64,000 bases of DNA from Pirellulales bacterium (lineage in GTDB: Bacteria; Planctomycetota; Planctomycetia; Pirellulales; Lacipirellulaceae). The stretch is from NCBI GenBank assembly GCA_019636345.1, contig JAHBXQ010000002.1, positions 558,001 to 622,000 on the forward strand. Direction: 5' to 3'. Shown one piece after another: positions 1 through 8,400 of the stretch (the first letter of the stretch is position 1; every line of letters begins with the position of its first letter). The notes below the pieces were generated by a model. It saw nothing but the letters and a program-made list of their open reading frames with translations. It was not told the origin of the DNA and searched no databases. Both the position numbers and the translations under genes were made by a program.

Positions 1-2
1 AG

Positions 3-458
3 CTGATGCCCCCCGAGGCGGTCGCGGCGCCGCTGGCCGCTCGCACCCGCGGGAAGGTGATCGCCGCGATGGCCGAACTCGCCGCCGACACCGGGTTGCT
101 GTGGGACCCGCACAAAATGGCCGAGGCGATCACGGCGCGCGAGGAGATGATGTCGACCGCGCTCGACGTCGGCGTCGCTCTGCTCCACCCTCGTCGGCCC
201 CAGGCGTCGATCTTGGGCGGGCCGGTGGTCGCGCTGGGAATCGTCGCCGGGGGGATCCCCTTCGGAGGCGGGGGCGGGGGGCTCACCGACATCTTCTTTC
301 TCATTGCGGCGACCAACGACCAGGAACATTTGCGAATCCTCGCCCGCTTGAGCCGCATCATCAACGACGCCGCATGGCTGACCGAGTTGCGCGCGGCGCC
401 CGACGCCGCGGCTGTGCGAAAACTGGTGCTCCAGCGCGACGCTCACTTTGCGGGCTGA
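3..458 (+). CDS. PTS EIIA type-2 domain protein (5' end outside window)
   Basis: The visible 151 codons match the phosphotransferase EIIA domain of the fructose/nitrogen (PtsN) type. The motif DVGVALLHPR holds the His equivalent to the phosphorylated residue of the family (usually GVAIPHGR), and the tail EHLRILARLSRI is typical of the same fold. The reading frame is open to the window edge, so the ATG at 6 need not be the start and an N-terminal part may lie outside. No EIIB or EIIC partner is visible, so a regulatory rather than sugar-transport role is more likely; that is inference. The next gene begins 46 bases downstream on the same strand. Confidence 0.8.
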   Translation: MMPPEAVAAPLAARTRGKVIAAMAELAADTGLLWDPHKMAEAITAREEMMSTALDVGVALLHPRRPQASILGGPVVALGIVAGGIPFGGGGGGLTDIFFLIAATNDQEHLRILARLSRIINDAAWLTELRAAPDAAAVRKLVLQRDAHFAG

Positions 459-504
459 CGACCTCGACCTGACCCCGGCGACATGAACCCCGCGAACGTG
501 CGAC

Positions 505-1431
505 ATGGACGCTGACCCCTGCCTCTTGACGATCGATGCCGAGCCGGAGCCGTCCGACGGCGGCGGTCAAAGCGTTGCATGGGGCGTCGGGCCGTGGCAC
601 GCCCGGGAGTTCGGCGTGCTGACGACCGTGCTGGGAGATCAGGCGCCGAGCCCCGTGTTGGACACGCTCTCCGCGGCGATCGAGCGGATCGACGGCAATC
701 CGAATCCCCCGGAGGTCGTCCTGCTTGCCCAGCCGCGGCCCGGGTATTTTGCCGAACACGAGGCGGCCGCGTTGGTCCGCGCAGCGCCGCTCACTCGGGT
801 GGTCGTCGTTGCCGGGACGTGGTGCGAGGGGGAGTGGCGCACCGGCCGCCCGCTCGCCGGATTGCCGCGCTTGTATTGGTACGAGTTCGCCGCCTGGTGG
901 CGTCGAGCGCTTGCCGATCGCCACGGCGGGCGCCAGCCGGCGTGGGCCGATCCCCTGGTCGACCCGCGCTGGCCGGCGTGGCGCAGCCGGCTTGCCGGGG
1001 CCAACGGAACTCGCAACGGCGAGTACAAAACGGCGGCCAATCGGGTGGCGATCGACGTCGGCGACTACGAAAGCTTCATTGCCCTGCAATTGGCGCTCAA
1101 GCCCCACGGCTGGCGCTGCGTGTGGCAGCCGCGGCATCGGCCGGAGGTGTGGAACACGCACCGCACCGGGGGGGCGTCGGACGCGGCGCCCGTCGCGGGC
1201 ATCTGGGACGGGGGGCAACTCGACGACGTCGAGACCGCGGCCCTGACCGCATTTGCCGGCCGACTGGCCCCGCGCGCGGCCCCGGTTGTCGCCCTGCTCG
1301 ACTTCCCCCGAGCCGAGCACCACGCCGCCGTCCGCGCCGCGGGCGCCTGCGCCGTGCTCGGCAAGCCGTACTGCGTCGATGCCCTGGCCGAGGAACTGGC
1401 CCGCGCGGTCGGCCAGCGGAACCTGGCATAG
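505..1431 (+). CDS. Hypothetical protein with receiver-like C-terminus
   Basis: This 308-aa protein is not one I recognise. The N-terminal half (about 45-100) alternates strands and helices and contains PPEVVLLAQPRPGYF and TRVVVVAGTWCEGEW, which look like a pseudo-receiver fold. The last 60 residues end in VLGKPYCVDALAEELARAV; a Lys-Pro followed by an amphipathic helix is the usual end of response-regulator receiver domains. I do not see a clear phosphoacceptor Asp, so this could be a degenerate receiver pair. It follows the EIIA-like gene closely and may be co-transcribed with it. Confidence 0.6.
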   Translation: MDADPCLLTIDAEPEPSDGGGQSVAWGVGPWHAREFGVLTTVLGDQAPSPVLDTLSAAIERIDGNPNPPEVVLLAQPRPGYFAEHEAAALVRAAPLTRVVVVAGTWCEGEWRTGRPLAGLPRLYWYEFAAWWRRALADRHGGRQPAWADPLVDPRWPAWRSRLAGANGTRNGEYKTAANRVAIDVGDYESFIALQLALKPHGWRCVWQPRHRPEVWNTHRTGGASDAAPVAGIWDGGQLDDVETAALTAFAGRLAPRAAPVVALLDFPRAEHHAAVRAAGACAVLGKPYCVDALAEELARAVGQRNLA

Positions 1432-1508
1432 CTCGCCCGTTTCCGCTTGTCGGAACCGCGCGAGCCGCGAACGGCGCGAAGCGTCTTCGCAGGACCCGGG
1501 CGGCTTGC

Positions 1509-2255
1509 TCACCAGAGCTCCTCCAATTGCGTGCGTACGATCTCGCGACGCCAATGCGGTTCGTGGATCGCCCACGCCCGCACGTCGGCCACGCCGGGAG
1601 GCAGCTGCTCGGGCGCGCAGGCAACCGCAGCGGTGCGCTGGTGGGCCGTTCGCCACGCGGCCAGCTCTGCGTCGCTCAGCCGCGGGGCGCGGGGCAGCAC
1701 ATTGCTGCGGCGCCAGACCGGTCGACCCTGGTCGACGAGCGTGACGATCACCGGCGGCGGCATCTCCAGCATGCGCCGGGCGAGCAGTTCGTGGCTGGCG
1801 GTGGCGAAGGCGCTCTTGAGTTCCGTCAGGTCCCAGTCGCACGCGGCGCCGGCGTCGACCAGCCACTCTCGCGGCAGCAGCAGGCTGCCGGCCAAATGGT
1901 TGGCGATCGTTTCCCGCGCGCCGGTCGGGGCGTGGTGCGGGTCGAGCCCCAACGCTGCGAAGACGCGATGGGCGGCGTTCTCGCCAATCTCGTGGGCGAC
2001 GGCCCACTGGCGACGCTCCGGTCGCGGGTCGTCGGCAACGAGAATCGCCGGCCGCGGCGCGCCTCCGCCGCCGGCAAGTCGCACCAGCCGAGCCCGACTT
2101 GCCCCCCACCCGTCGCGGGCCACGGCCAGCCCCAGCCGGTCGGCCAGCGCGAACGCATCGACTGGCGGCGCCAACAGTCCTCCCTCGGCCAGCAGGTCGG
2201 CGGCAACCTCCTCGACCACGCCCTGCAACTGCTCAAGGGGAACTTCAATCGACAT
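1509..2255 (-). CDS. ImmA/IrrE-family (DUF955) metallopeptidase-like protein
   Basis: The 248-aa protein carries the DUF955 signature: QWAVAHEIGENAAH at about residues 83-96, followed by ETIANHLAGSLLLP, where the Glu (about 115) matches the third zinc ligand of ImmA/IrrE peptidases. In the family the first motif is HExxH; here it reads HEIGE (H88, E89, E92), so the second His is replaced by Glu. H96 four residues on might substitute. Family members cleave phage or stress repressors. No Xre-type repressor gene adjoins it, so the target is unknown. The gene converges on the plus-strand gene ending at 1431. Confidence 0.75.
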   Translation of the reverse strand: MSIEVPLEQLQGVVEEVAADLLAEGGLLAPPVDAFALADRLGLAVARDGWGASRARLVRLAGGGGAPRPAILVADDPRPERRQWAVAHEIGENAAHRVFAALGLDPHHAPTGARETIANHLAGSLLLPREWLVDAGAACDWDLTELKSAFATASHELLARRMLEMPPPVIVTLVDQGRPVWRRSNVLPRAPRLSDAELAAWRTAHQRTAAVACAPEQLPPGVADVRAWAIHEPHWRREIVRTQLEELW

Positions 2256-2553
2256 GCGACGGGCTCGCAGCGCAGGCGATGGTCGGGGTCAACGACGGCG
2301 TTCGGATTTTAGGATATAAACATATGTACACTAACCGATTGCCGTGCGAATGCAAGCTATTTCTCTCGCTCACGGTCGAATGCGACCAAGGGGCGATTGA
2401 TCAAGCCGGACCAGGTCGATGTCCAGGACGGTTCGCGGCGTCCTTTCACGGGCGTGGCGGAGAATCTATATTGAGCGATTGGCCCGACGCCGTGACGGCG
2501 GGCCGGTTTGCCGCGCTTTGCAGGTCGCGGCGGTCTCGCACTATTCGGCGGCT

Positions 2554-3762
2554 ATGGATCAACCGAAATCGAAGTCAACTTGGGACCAACTGGCCGAAGC
2601 CATCGGGGCCCAGCCGGCCGATGACGCGGCGGAGCGTCGTCGCCCGGCCATCGAGCATACAATCGTCTCGGAGACGCCGCGGCACGAGGCCCCGACCACC
2701 AAGCCGGGCGATTGGGACGCCCTGGCCGGCGAGCTCGGGGTCGAGGCTCGTGAAGCCCCGCCGGCCCCGCGCCGCGCCGCGCCCCCGCAAGCCGCCGTCG
2801 CTCCGCCGGCGCCCAAACCGGCGCCCCCTCGGCAGGAGCGGCCCGCTCCGCAGCCCCCGGTCCCGGCCGCGGTCGAGGAGGATGAGGAAGAGTACGATTC
2901 CTGGGAAGACGATCTCGTCGAGGTCGTCGAGGAGACGGACGAGAGCGACGATCCCGCCCGCACGGAGCCGGAGCTGAGCGGCGAGGCGGCGCGGAGCGCG
3001 TTCGACGCGCTGTTTGAAGCGGGCTCGTTCGCCACGCTCGGCAGCGCGTTTGAGATCGATGAGGCCGAAGAAGCCCGCCGCGGAGCGTTCGTTGACATCG
3101 ACGAGGACGCGTCGTCGGTGATTGACGAGGACGATTCTCAGATCGAGGCGGAGCGGTCGGCGGACGAAGAGAGCGACGAGTCGAGCGAGGACGATTCGGA
3201 AAAGGGCTCCGAGGACCGGCCCCGTCGTCGACGTCGCCGGCGTCGCGGGGGTCGTGGTCGCGGTCGGTCGGCGCGCGAGACCGAAACCGAACTCGACGAG
3301 CCGGACCTCGACGGCGACGAACAGGATGCGGCGACTGAGCCGGTCGACGGGGCCGCGGACGACGAGGATCGCGAAGAGGATTCGTCCGAAGAACCGCGTC
3401 CTCGGCGTCGTCGGCGCGGTCGGCGTCGCCGGCGCGGCGAGGGGGACGAGAGCGGCGGCGAGCGAGACGACAAACCGGGTCGCGCGAAGCGCGACCCGCT
3501 CGACGAGGACGACGAGGACGACGACGAACCGGCGCGCGAACGATCCTCGCGCAGCGATGCGGACGATGACGGCGACGAGGATGACGACCACGGCCCGACG
3601 CGCTCGACCTCGCACAAGAACATTCCGACTTGGTCCGACGCGATCGGCGTGATGGTCGAGACGAACATGGCGGCGCGGAAGGCCAATCCCGGACGCGGCG
3701 GCGGCGGAAGCGGCGCGCGCGGCGGCCGGCCCCGCGGCGGCCGGCGGCGACGGAAGTCGTAG
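2554..3762 (+). CDS. Charge-block low-complexity protein (RNase E-like tail composition)
   Basis: The chosen ATG at 2554 gives a 402-aa protein; the frame is open further upstream but that part is basic and unlike the rest. The N-terminus (MDQPKSKSTWDQLAEAIG) and a second similar block (PGDWDALAGELGVEA) resemble short repeated motifs. A Pro/Ala-rich stretch follows, then long acidic runs of Asp/Glu alternating with Arg-rich and Gly/Arg-rich patches. The end returns to an ordered-looking segment (IPTWSDAIGVMVETNMAARK) and closes with a Gly/Arg tail. Such composition is common in RNA-binding proteins and in disordered RNase E tails, but there is no catalytic domain. Function unknown; RNA binding is inference. 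Confidence 0.7.
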   Translation: MDQPKSKSTWDQLAEAIGAQPADDAAERRRPAIEHTIVSETPRHEAPTTKPGDWDALAGELGVEAREAPPAPRRAAPPQAAVAPPAPKPAPPRQERPAPQPPVPAAVEEDEEEYDSWEDDLVEVVEETDESDDPARTEPELSGEAARSAFDALFEAGSFATLGSAFEIDEAEEARRGAFVDIDEDASSVIDEDDSQIEAERSADEESDESSEDDSEKGSEDRPRRRRRRRRGGRGRGRSARETETELDEPDLDGDEQDAATEPVDGAADDEDREEDSSEEPRPRRRRRGRRRRRGEGDESGGERDDKPGRAKRDPLDEDDEDDDEPARERSSRSDADDDGDEDDDHGPTRSTSHKNIPTWSDAIGVMVETNMAARKANPGRGGGGSGARGGRPRGGRRRRKS

Positions 3763-3868
3763 TTTTCGCCCTGTGCAAGGGATCGCACGCGGCTTGCGGC
3801 GGCAGCCGCTCGCGTCGCACGCGGTTCGTGCGCGCTCGGTTCGTGTTGCACTCACTCGCAGGATCGTC

Positions 3869-5515
3869 ATGAGCGCATCGTTTTCGGTCGCAGGCCGTGT
3901 CGTCGACGTCGCGGGCCGGCGCGTGTTTCCCGCCCTGGTGTCCGTCGCCGAGGGGCGGATCGCGGCGGTCGAGCCGCTCGCCGAGGCGCCGGCCGACGCG
4001 GGCTTTCTGCTTCCCGGGTTCATCGACGCCCACGTCCACGTCGAGAGCTCGATGCTTGTGCCCACCGAGTTCGCCCGCGCCGCGGTCGTGCACGGCACGG
4101 TCGCCACGGTGAGCGACCCGCACGAGATCGGCAACGTGCTGGGAGTCGCGGGGGTCGAGTACATGCTCGCCAACGCGGCGCAGTGTCCGTTGAAGTTCAA
4201 CTTCGGCGCCCCGTCGTGCGTGCCGGCGACGACGTTCGAGACGGCCGGCGCCACGATCACCGTGGCCGAGGTCGAGCAGTTGCTGGACGACCCGCGGATT
4301 CGCTACCTGAGCGAGATGATGAACTTCCCCGGCGTGCTGCACGGGGACCCCGAGTGCCTGGCGAAGATCGCCGCGGCCCAGTCGCGCGGCAAGCCGGTCG
4401 ACGGCCACGCCCCCGGGCTGCGAGGCGCGGAGGCCGCCGCGTACGTCGCCGCGGGGATGACGACCGACCACGAGTGCTTCACCAAAGAGGAGGCGCTCGA
4501 CAAACTGGCCGCGGGGTGCAAGATCTCGATCCGCGAGGGTTCGGCTGCGCGCAATTTCGACGCGCTTTACGCGCTGCTGGGCGAGCACCCCGGGATGGTC
4601 ATGCTGTGCAGCGACGACAAGCATCCCGACGAGTTGCTCGCGGGTCACATCGACGCGCTGGTCCGCCGGGCCGTGGCCGGGGGGATCGACCCGTTCGACG
4701 CGCTGCAAGCGGCGTGCCTCGTGCCGATCGAGCACTACGGGCTCGACGTGGGGCGGTTGCAGGTCGGCGATCCGGCCGACTTCATTGAGGTCGACTCGCT
4801 GACCGAGTTCCGCGTGCGGCGCACCTGGATCGACGGGCGCCTCGTCGCGGAGAACGGTCGGACGCTCATCGAGCGGGTCGAGCCCCCCGTGGCGAACAAA
4901 TTCGTGCCGACGCACGTCCGGCCCGAGGATCTGCGCGTGCCGGCCCGGACGGGGCTGACGCTGCAGACGATCGAGGCGCTCGACGGGCAATTGATTACGA
5001 ATCGGCTGTCCGTCGAGCCGACGGTGGTCGAGGGGGAGGTCGTCAGCGACCCGCCGCGCGACGTGCTGAAAATGGTCGTCGTGAATCGCTACGCCAAGGC
5101 GCCGCCGGCCGTGGCGTTCGTGAAGAACTTCGGATTGCACGCCGGGGCGATGGCGTCCAGCGTGGCGCACGACTCGCATAACGTCATCGCCGTGGGCGCC
5201 ACGGACGACGACATTGCCGCGGCGATCAACGCCGTGATGGACGCGGGGGGCGGGCTCGCGGCGGTCGATCACCGCGGCGGGGACCGGTGGGTGCTGCCGT
5301 TGCCGGTGGCCGGATTGATGGCGACCGGCACGTGCGAGGAAGTCGGGCATGCGTACCAGGAACTTGACGCCGCCGTGAAGAGCTGGGGCTCGACGCTGCG
5401 GGCGCCGTACATGACGCTCAGCTTCATGGCGTTGCTGGTCATCCCCGCGCTCAAGCTGAGCGACAAAGGCCTGTTCGACGGGGCCAAGTTCGCGTTCACG
5501 CCGTTGTTGGAGTAG
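3869..5515 (+). CDS. ade: Adenine deaminase
   Basis: Adenine deaminase converts adenine to hypoxanthine and ammonia in purine salvage. The 548-aa product matches the family in length. It has the amidohydrolase metal motif in GFIDAHVHVESS (His about 55 and 57), the family-typical EHESSM-like context, SDPHEIGNV, a DGHAPGL motif with metal-ligand His, CSDDKHPDEL, and the C-terminal Ade domain with KNFGLHAGAMASSVAHDSHN. I chose ATG 3869 because the upstream in-frame extension is Arg-rich and the homologous region starts here. It follows the charge-block gene by 106 bases. Confidence 0.93.
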   Translation: MSASFSVAGRVVDVAGRRVFPALVSVAEGRIAAVEPLAEAPADAGFLLPGFIDAHVHVESSMLVPTEFARAAVVHGTVATVSDPHEIGNVLGVAGVEYMLANAAQCPLKFNFGAPSCVPATTFETAGATITVAEVEQLLDDPRIRYLSEMMNFPGVLHGDPECLAKIAAAQSRGKPVDGHAPGLRGAEAAAYVAAGMTTDHECFTKEEALDKLAAGCKISIREGSAARNFDALYALLGEHPGMVMLCSDDKHPDELLAGHIDALVRRAVAGGIDPFDALQAACLVPIEHYGLDVGRLQVGDPADFIEVDSLTEFRVRRTWIDGRLVAENGRTLIERVEPPVANKFVPTHVRPEDLRVPARTGLTLQTIEALDGQLITNRLSVEPTVVEGEVVSDPPRDVLKMVVVNRYAKAPPAVAFVKNFGLHAGAMASSVAHDSHNVIAVGATDDDIAAAINAVMDAGGGLAAVDHRGGDRWVLPLPVAGLMATGTCEEVGHAYQELDAAVKSWGSTLRAPYMTLSFMALLVIPALKLSDKGLFDGAKFAFTPLLE

Positions 5516-5942
5516 GGGGCGGAGCGTCGCCCCGTTTCGGCCGCGGTTCTCGCATTGCGTCGTCCTCTCAAACGGAAAAGAAAAAAAAAGTTGGGATCCC
5601 AACGCTCGAAGCAAGCGACCTCTCTGGAGCGTATTGCCGCGTAGGAAAGCGGAAGTGACGTCAGCAGCGGCGGCTCGTGGTCGACGGAGGCGTCGCGCCG
5701 CGTCTTGCGAGCGAAGCGTCGAACGGCTCGGCAAGCCCCCGGGAACCGCCGGCGCGCCGGGCGGCGAATTCAGCCTGCCAATCCGCCGACGGCTTCTATT
5801 CGCCGCGGCTGCGAACGACGCTTCTCCGTCGTCGAACACAGGGGATTATCTCGTAATGCGCGGCCAATTGCGACCATAAAAAATGGCCAGGGGACGGGGC
5901 GCGTCGCCAGCCAGTTTGCGCGTCTTGGGCCCGTGGTCCTGC
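5516..5942. other. Convergent intergenic region, no gene seen
   Basis: This stretch separates the plus-strand adenine deaminase from the minus-strand dehydrogenase. Directly after the deaminase stop is a GGGGCG/CGCCCC inverted pair (5516-5521 with 5528-5533), a weak terminator candidate with little T tract. A small plus-strand frame at 5634-5879 is Arg-rich and shows no family features; I do not call it. Confidence 0.5.
5576..5603 (-). terminator. Candidate intrinsic terminator of the minus strand
   Basis: On the minus strand the palindrome GTTGGGATCCCAAC (5590-5603) can form a 5-bp stem with a GATC loop and is followed by nine T, one C and four T. It lies about 340 bases downstream of the dehydrogenase stop. 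The stem is short, so this is tentative. Confidence 0.4.
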
Positions 5943-6686
5943 TCACCCTTCCTCCCCTTCGGCCTCGACGACATTGCGAGCAAAACCTTCGTAGGCTTGC
6001 CCCATTTGGCGGGCCATCGCGTCGGGGAAGGCATGGAACTCGCCCGCGGCCAAGGCGGCGACGATCGATTCGGCGACGACCGACGGGGGTTCGGCGATCT
6101 CTTCCAGGCCGGCGTCGCGCCCCATGTCGGTCTTGATCGGTCCAGGGTGGACGCTGACGACCAGGGTGTTTTGTTCGCCGAGTTGAGCGCGGAGCGATTG
6201 AGTCAGCGAGTACGCGGCGGCCTTCGACGCACAGTACGTGCTGAACGGGGGGAATGCCCGGAGCGAGGCGACGCTGTTGAGCTGCACGAAGGCCCCCCCG
6301 CCGTTGCCGGCCAGCACAGGGGCGAACGCCTGGGCGACGCGCAGCAGGCCGCAGACGTTGACGTCGAACTCGAACGCCAACGCGTCGAGGGCGCCGGGGG
6401 CGAGGGGCGTTTCGGATCGCAGGACGCCGGCGTTGTTGACCACGAGCGTGACATCGGTCGCGACGCGGGCCGCGGCGGCGATCGTCGCGGGAGCGGCCAG
6501 ATTAAGGGCCAGCGGAACGACCTGCGCGCCGTGGGCGGCGACCAGCGGCTCGGCCGAGGCGGGGTCGCGGACTGCGGCGTAGACCTTGGCGGCGCCGTGG
6601 GCGAGAAGCGATTCGACGATCGCCTTGCCGATGCCCCGGTTGGCGCCGGTGACCAGCGCGACTTGATTGCGGACGACGAAGCTCAT
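5943..6686 (-). CDS. Short-chain dehydrogenase/reductase
   Basis: A classical SDR of 247 aa. It shows the NAD(P) glycine motif TGANRGIG (about 13-20), the NNAG motif (84-87) and the catalytic triad Ser138, Tyr151 and Lys155 in the YCASK motif. The ATG at 6686 is chosen because AGGAGG sits just upstream of it; an earlier in-frame start would put this Shine-Dalgarno inside the gene. The Arg in the glycine motif and the acidic residue pattern do not settle NADH versus NADPH. Substrate unknown; no neighbour suggests one. Confidence 0.9.
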   Translation of the reverse strand: MSFVVRNQVALVTGANRGIGKAIVESLLAHGAAKVYAAVRDPASAEPLVAAHGAQVVPLALNLAAPATIAAAARVATDVTLVVNNAGVLRSETPLAPGALDALAFEFDVNVCGLLRVAQAFAPVLAGNGGGAFVQLNSVASLRAFPPFSTYCASKAAAYSLTQSLRAQLGEQNTLVVSVHPGPIKTDMGRDAGLEEIAEPPSVVAESIVAALAAGEFHAFPDAMARQMGQAYEGFARNVVEAEGEEG

Positions 6687-6909
6687 GACTCCTCCTGACA
6701 CTCGCGGCAACAAAGGTGCGCCTCCGCGAGGATTGTAGCAGAGAGGAGTCTCGTGATCTGGGGGAACGCCGCTGAGGCCAGGAGCGCCACGGAGCGGAGC
6801 GATCGTCCGGCATTCCGGCGCCCCGGCGCGCGTCGGGGACGGCCCGGCGAGGCCGGCTGCCCCCGCCCCGGCGCGATCGCCGAGCGGACGAACTGCGAGC
6901 CGCCGAGGG

Positions 6910-8019
6910 CTAACGTCGTCGCCGCAGCGGGAGCGCGGCTGCAGCGAGGACGAGCGCCAAGCCGAGCGTTGCGGGCTCGGGGACGGCGCCGATCGCGCCG
7001 GTCGATGGCGCCGCGGCGTTGTACTGGCGCTGCCAGATCAAGTAGTCGGCTCCTCCGACGGCGTGATCTCCGTCGGCGTCGCCCTGGGCGTTGGTCGTGC
7101 CGGTTCCGTAGTTGGTTTGCAGGATCGTCAGATCGGCCGGGCTGACGACGCCGTCCTGGTTGAAGTCGGCCTCGAGGAACCCGCCGCCGGTGACGTAGGG
7201 GGTGACCGAGTCGTAGGTCGTGCCGATGCGGATTTCGTCGAGCGCCATCTCGGCCCACAGATTGGGCGACGTCGTGTTGCCGGCGAACATCCGCAGGCCG
7301 TTGAAGGTGAAGTCCAGGATGTTCTCGAAGCGGGCGTCGGCGTCGACGGTCGACGGCTCGGCGTCCAGCAGCGGATTGACCCACAGCCAGACGTCGTCAA
7401 AGGCGCTTGAATCGCCGAAGTGGTCGATTCGCACGAGGAGGAACGATTGGGTGAGGACCGATTCGGTTGAATAGACCGCGTTGGCGACGGCGCCGCTGTG
7501 GAGGATCGACCAGTTGGTTTGCGCGTTGGCGGCCGTGGTCCCCTTGCCGACGGCAAGCCGCTCGCTCGAGCCGTTGCGGATCTGCAGGCTGGCGGCGCGA
7601 TTGACGTTGTCGCCTAACGAGGGATCGGTGGCGTGGGGCTCGAGCCGGACGCCGACGAAGCTCCACCACGTCGTTCCCTCGGAATAGGTGTCGGCCAGGG
7701 CGCGGACGACTTGGGCGTTGGTGCCGCTGGCGCCGCTGATCATGGCGCTGTTGCCGCTGGTGACGAGCTGCTTGCCGTTGGCGTCGGTGTAGCCGAGGCT
7801 GCCGGCTTGGACGGCGGCGGGGCCTCCGGTGAGGCCCCAGGAGGACCCGGCGGCAAATCCGGTCCCACCGGCGGCGCCGGCGAGGTTGCCGACCGTGTAG
7901 TCGAAGCCTTCGTAAACTTTCAGTTCCGCGCGGGCCGACGACGCCAGCGCGAGCGCGAGACAGACGCAGATCGACGTGATTGCACGGTTGGCGTGCGACG
8001 AGAGTCTGCTGATCATCAT
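6910..8019 (-). CDS. Secreted PEP-CTERM protein with dockerin-like segment
   Basis: The protein of about 369 aa starts at one of two adjacent ATGs (8019 or 8016) and has a signal peptide ending near ASSARA. The body ([23 protein letters not shown] onward) resembles the concanavalin-like, beta-sandwich secreted proteins of Planctomycetota. Near the C-terminus are two EF-hand-like calcium loops ([12 protein letters not shown] and [12 protein letters not shown]), the dockerin type I pattern. The protein ends in [24 protein letters not shown], a PEP-CTERM sorting signal: VPEP, a membrane helix and an Arg cluster. It is probably exported and processed by an exosortase, which is not in this window. 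Ligand or enzyme activity unknown. Confidence 0.85.
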   Translation of the reverse strand: MMISRLSSHANRAITSICVCLALALASSARAELKVYEGFDYTVGNLAGAAGGTGFAAGSSWGLTGGPAAVQAGSLGYTDANGKQLVTSGNSAMISGASGTNAQVVRALADTYSEGTTWWSFVGVRLEPHATDPSLGDNVNRAASLQIRNGSSERLAVGKGTTAANAQTNWSILHSGAVANAVYSTESVLTQSFLLVRIDHFGDSSAFDDVWLWVNPLLDAEPSTVDADARFENILDFTFNGLRMFAGNTTSPNLWAEMALDEIRIGTTYDSVTPYVTGGGFLEADFNQDGVVSPADLTILQTNYGTGTTNAQGDADGDHAVGGADYLIWQRQYNAAAPSTGAIGAVPEPATLGLALVLAAAALPLRRRR

Positions 8020-8400
8020 GGGGGGCCTCCACGGACGAGATGTGACAAGCGAACGCGCACCGCGAAGCAGCGTGCGCAGGGGAAGAGCAACGACGAGAGG
8101 AGCGGCTGCAGTTGTATGAGTCGAAAAGTGCGGCACGTCGCAGACCGCTGGTCCTGCAACGCAGTTGGAGAATAAGCGCGAGTTGCGCACGTGGCAAGAA
8201 AGATTAGAGCGGAATCACTGCAGGCGGACTGATTTACGCAACGACAGGGCGCTGGATCGCAAACGGGACCGAACGACGGAAGCACTCGCGACCTGGGCGC
8301 AAACTTTCCGGCGCGGTTCGCAAGGCGGGCGGACGCGCATTGCACTCGAACCCTCGACAAGAGGCGGCGGCAGGCTTTGTGCTCAGGGCGACGTCGTTGT
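8020..8400. other. Intergenic region upstream of PEP-CTERM gene
   Basis: This gap lies between the pectate lyase stop and the start of the next minus-strand gene. It is less GC-rich at 8160-8230 and presumably holds that gene's promoter, but I see no convincing -35/-10 pair, terminator or small gene. Confidence 0.4.

Noticed and set aside
2419-2553. N-terminal extension of the charge-block protein
   Set aside because: The extension is basic and unlike the rest; the ATG at 2554 gives the expected short motif start.
2552-5839. 1095-codon minus-strand frame
   Set aside because: It lies opposite the charge-block gene and adenine deaminase; it is Arg/Pro-rich with no domains, as expected for a shadow in high-GC DNA.
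5634-5879. 81-codon frame between adenine deaminase and the dehydrogenase
   Set aside because: No Shine-Dalgarno or family motif, and Arg/Ala-rich composition.
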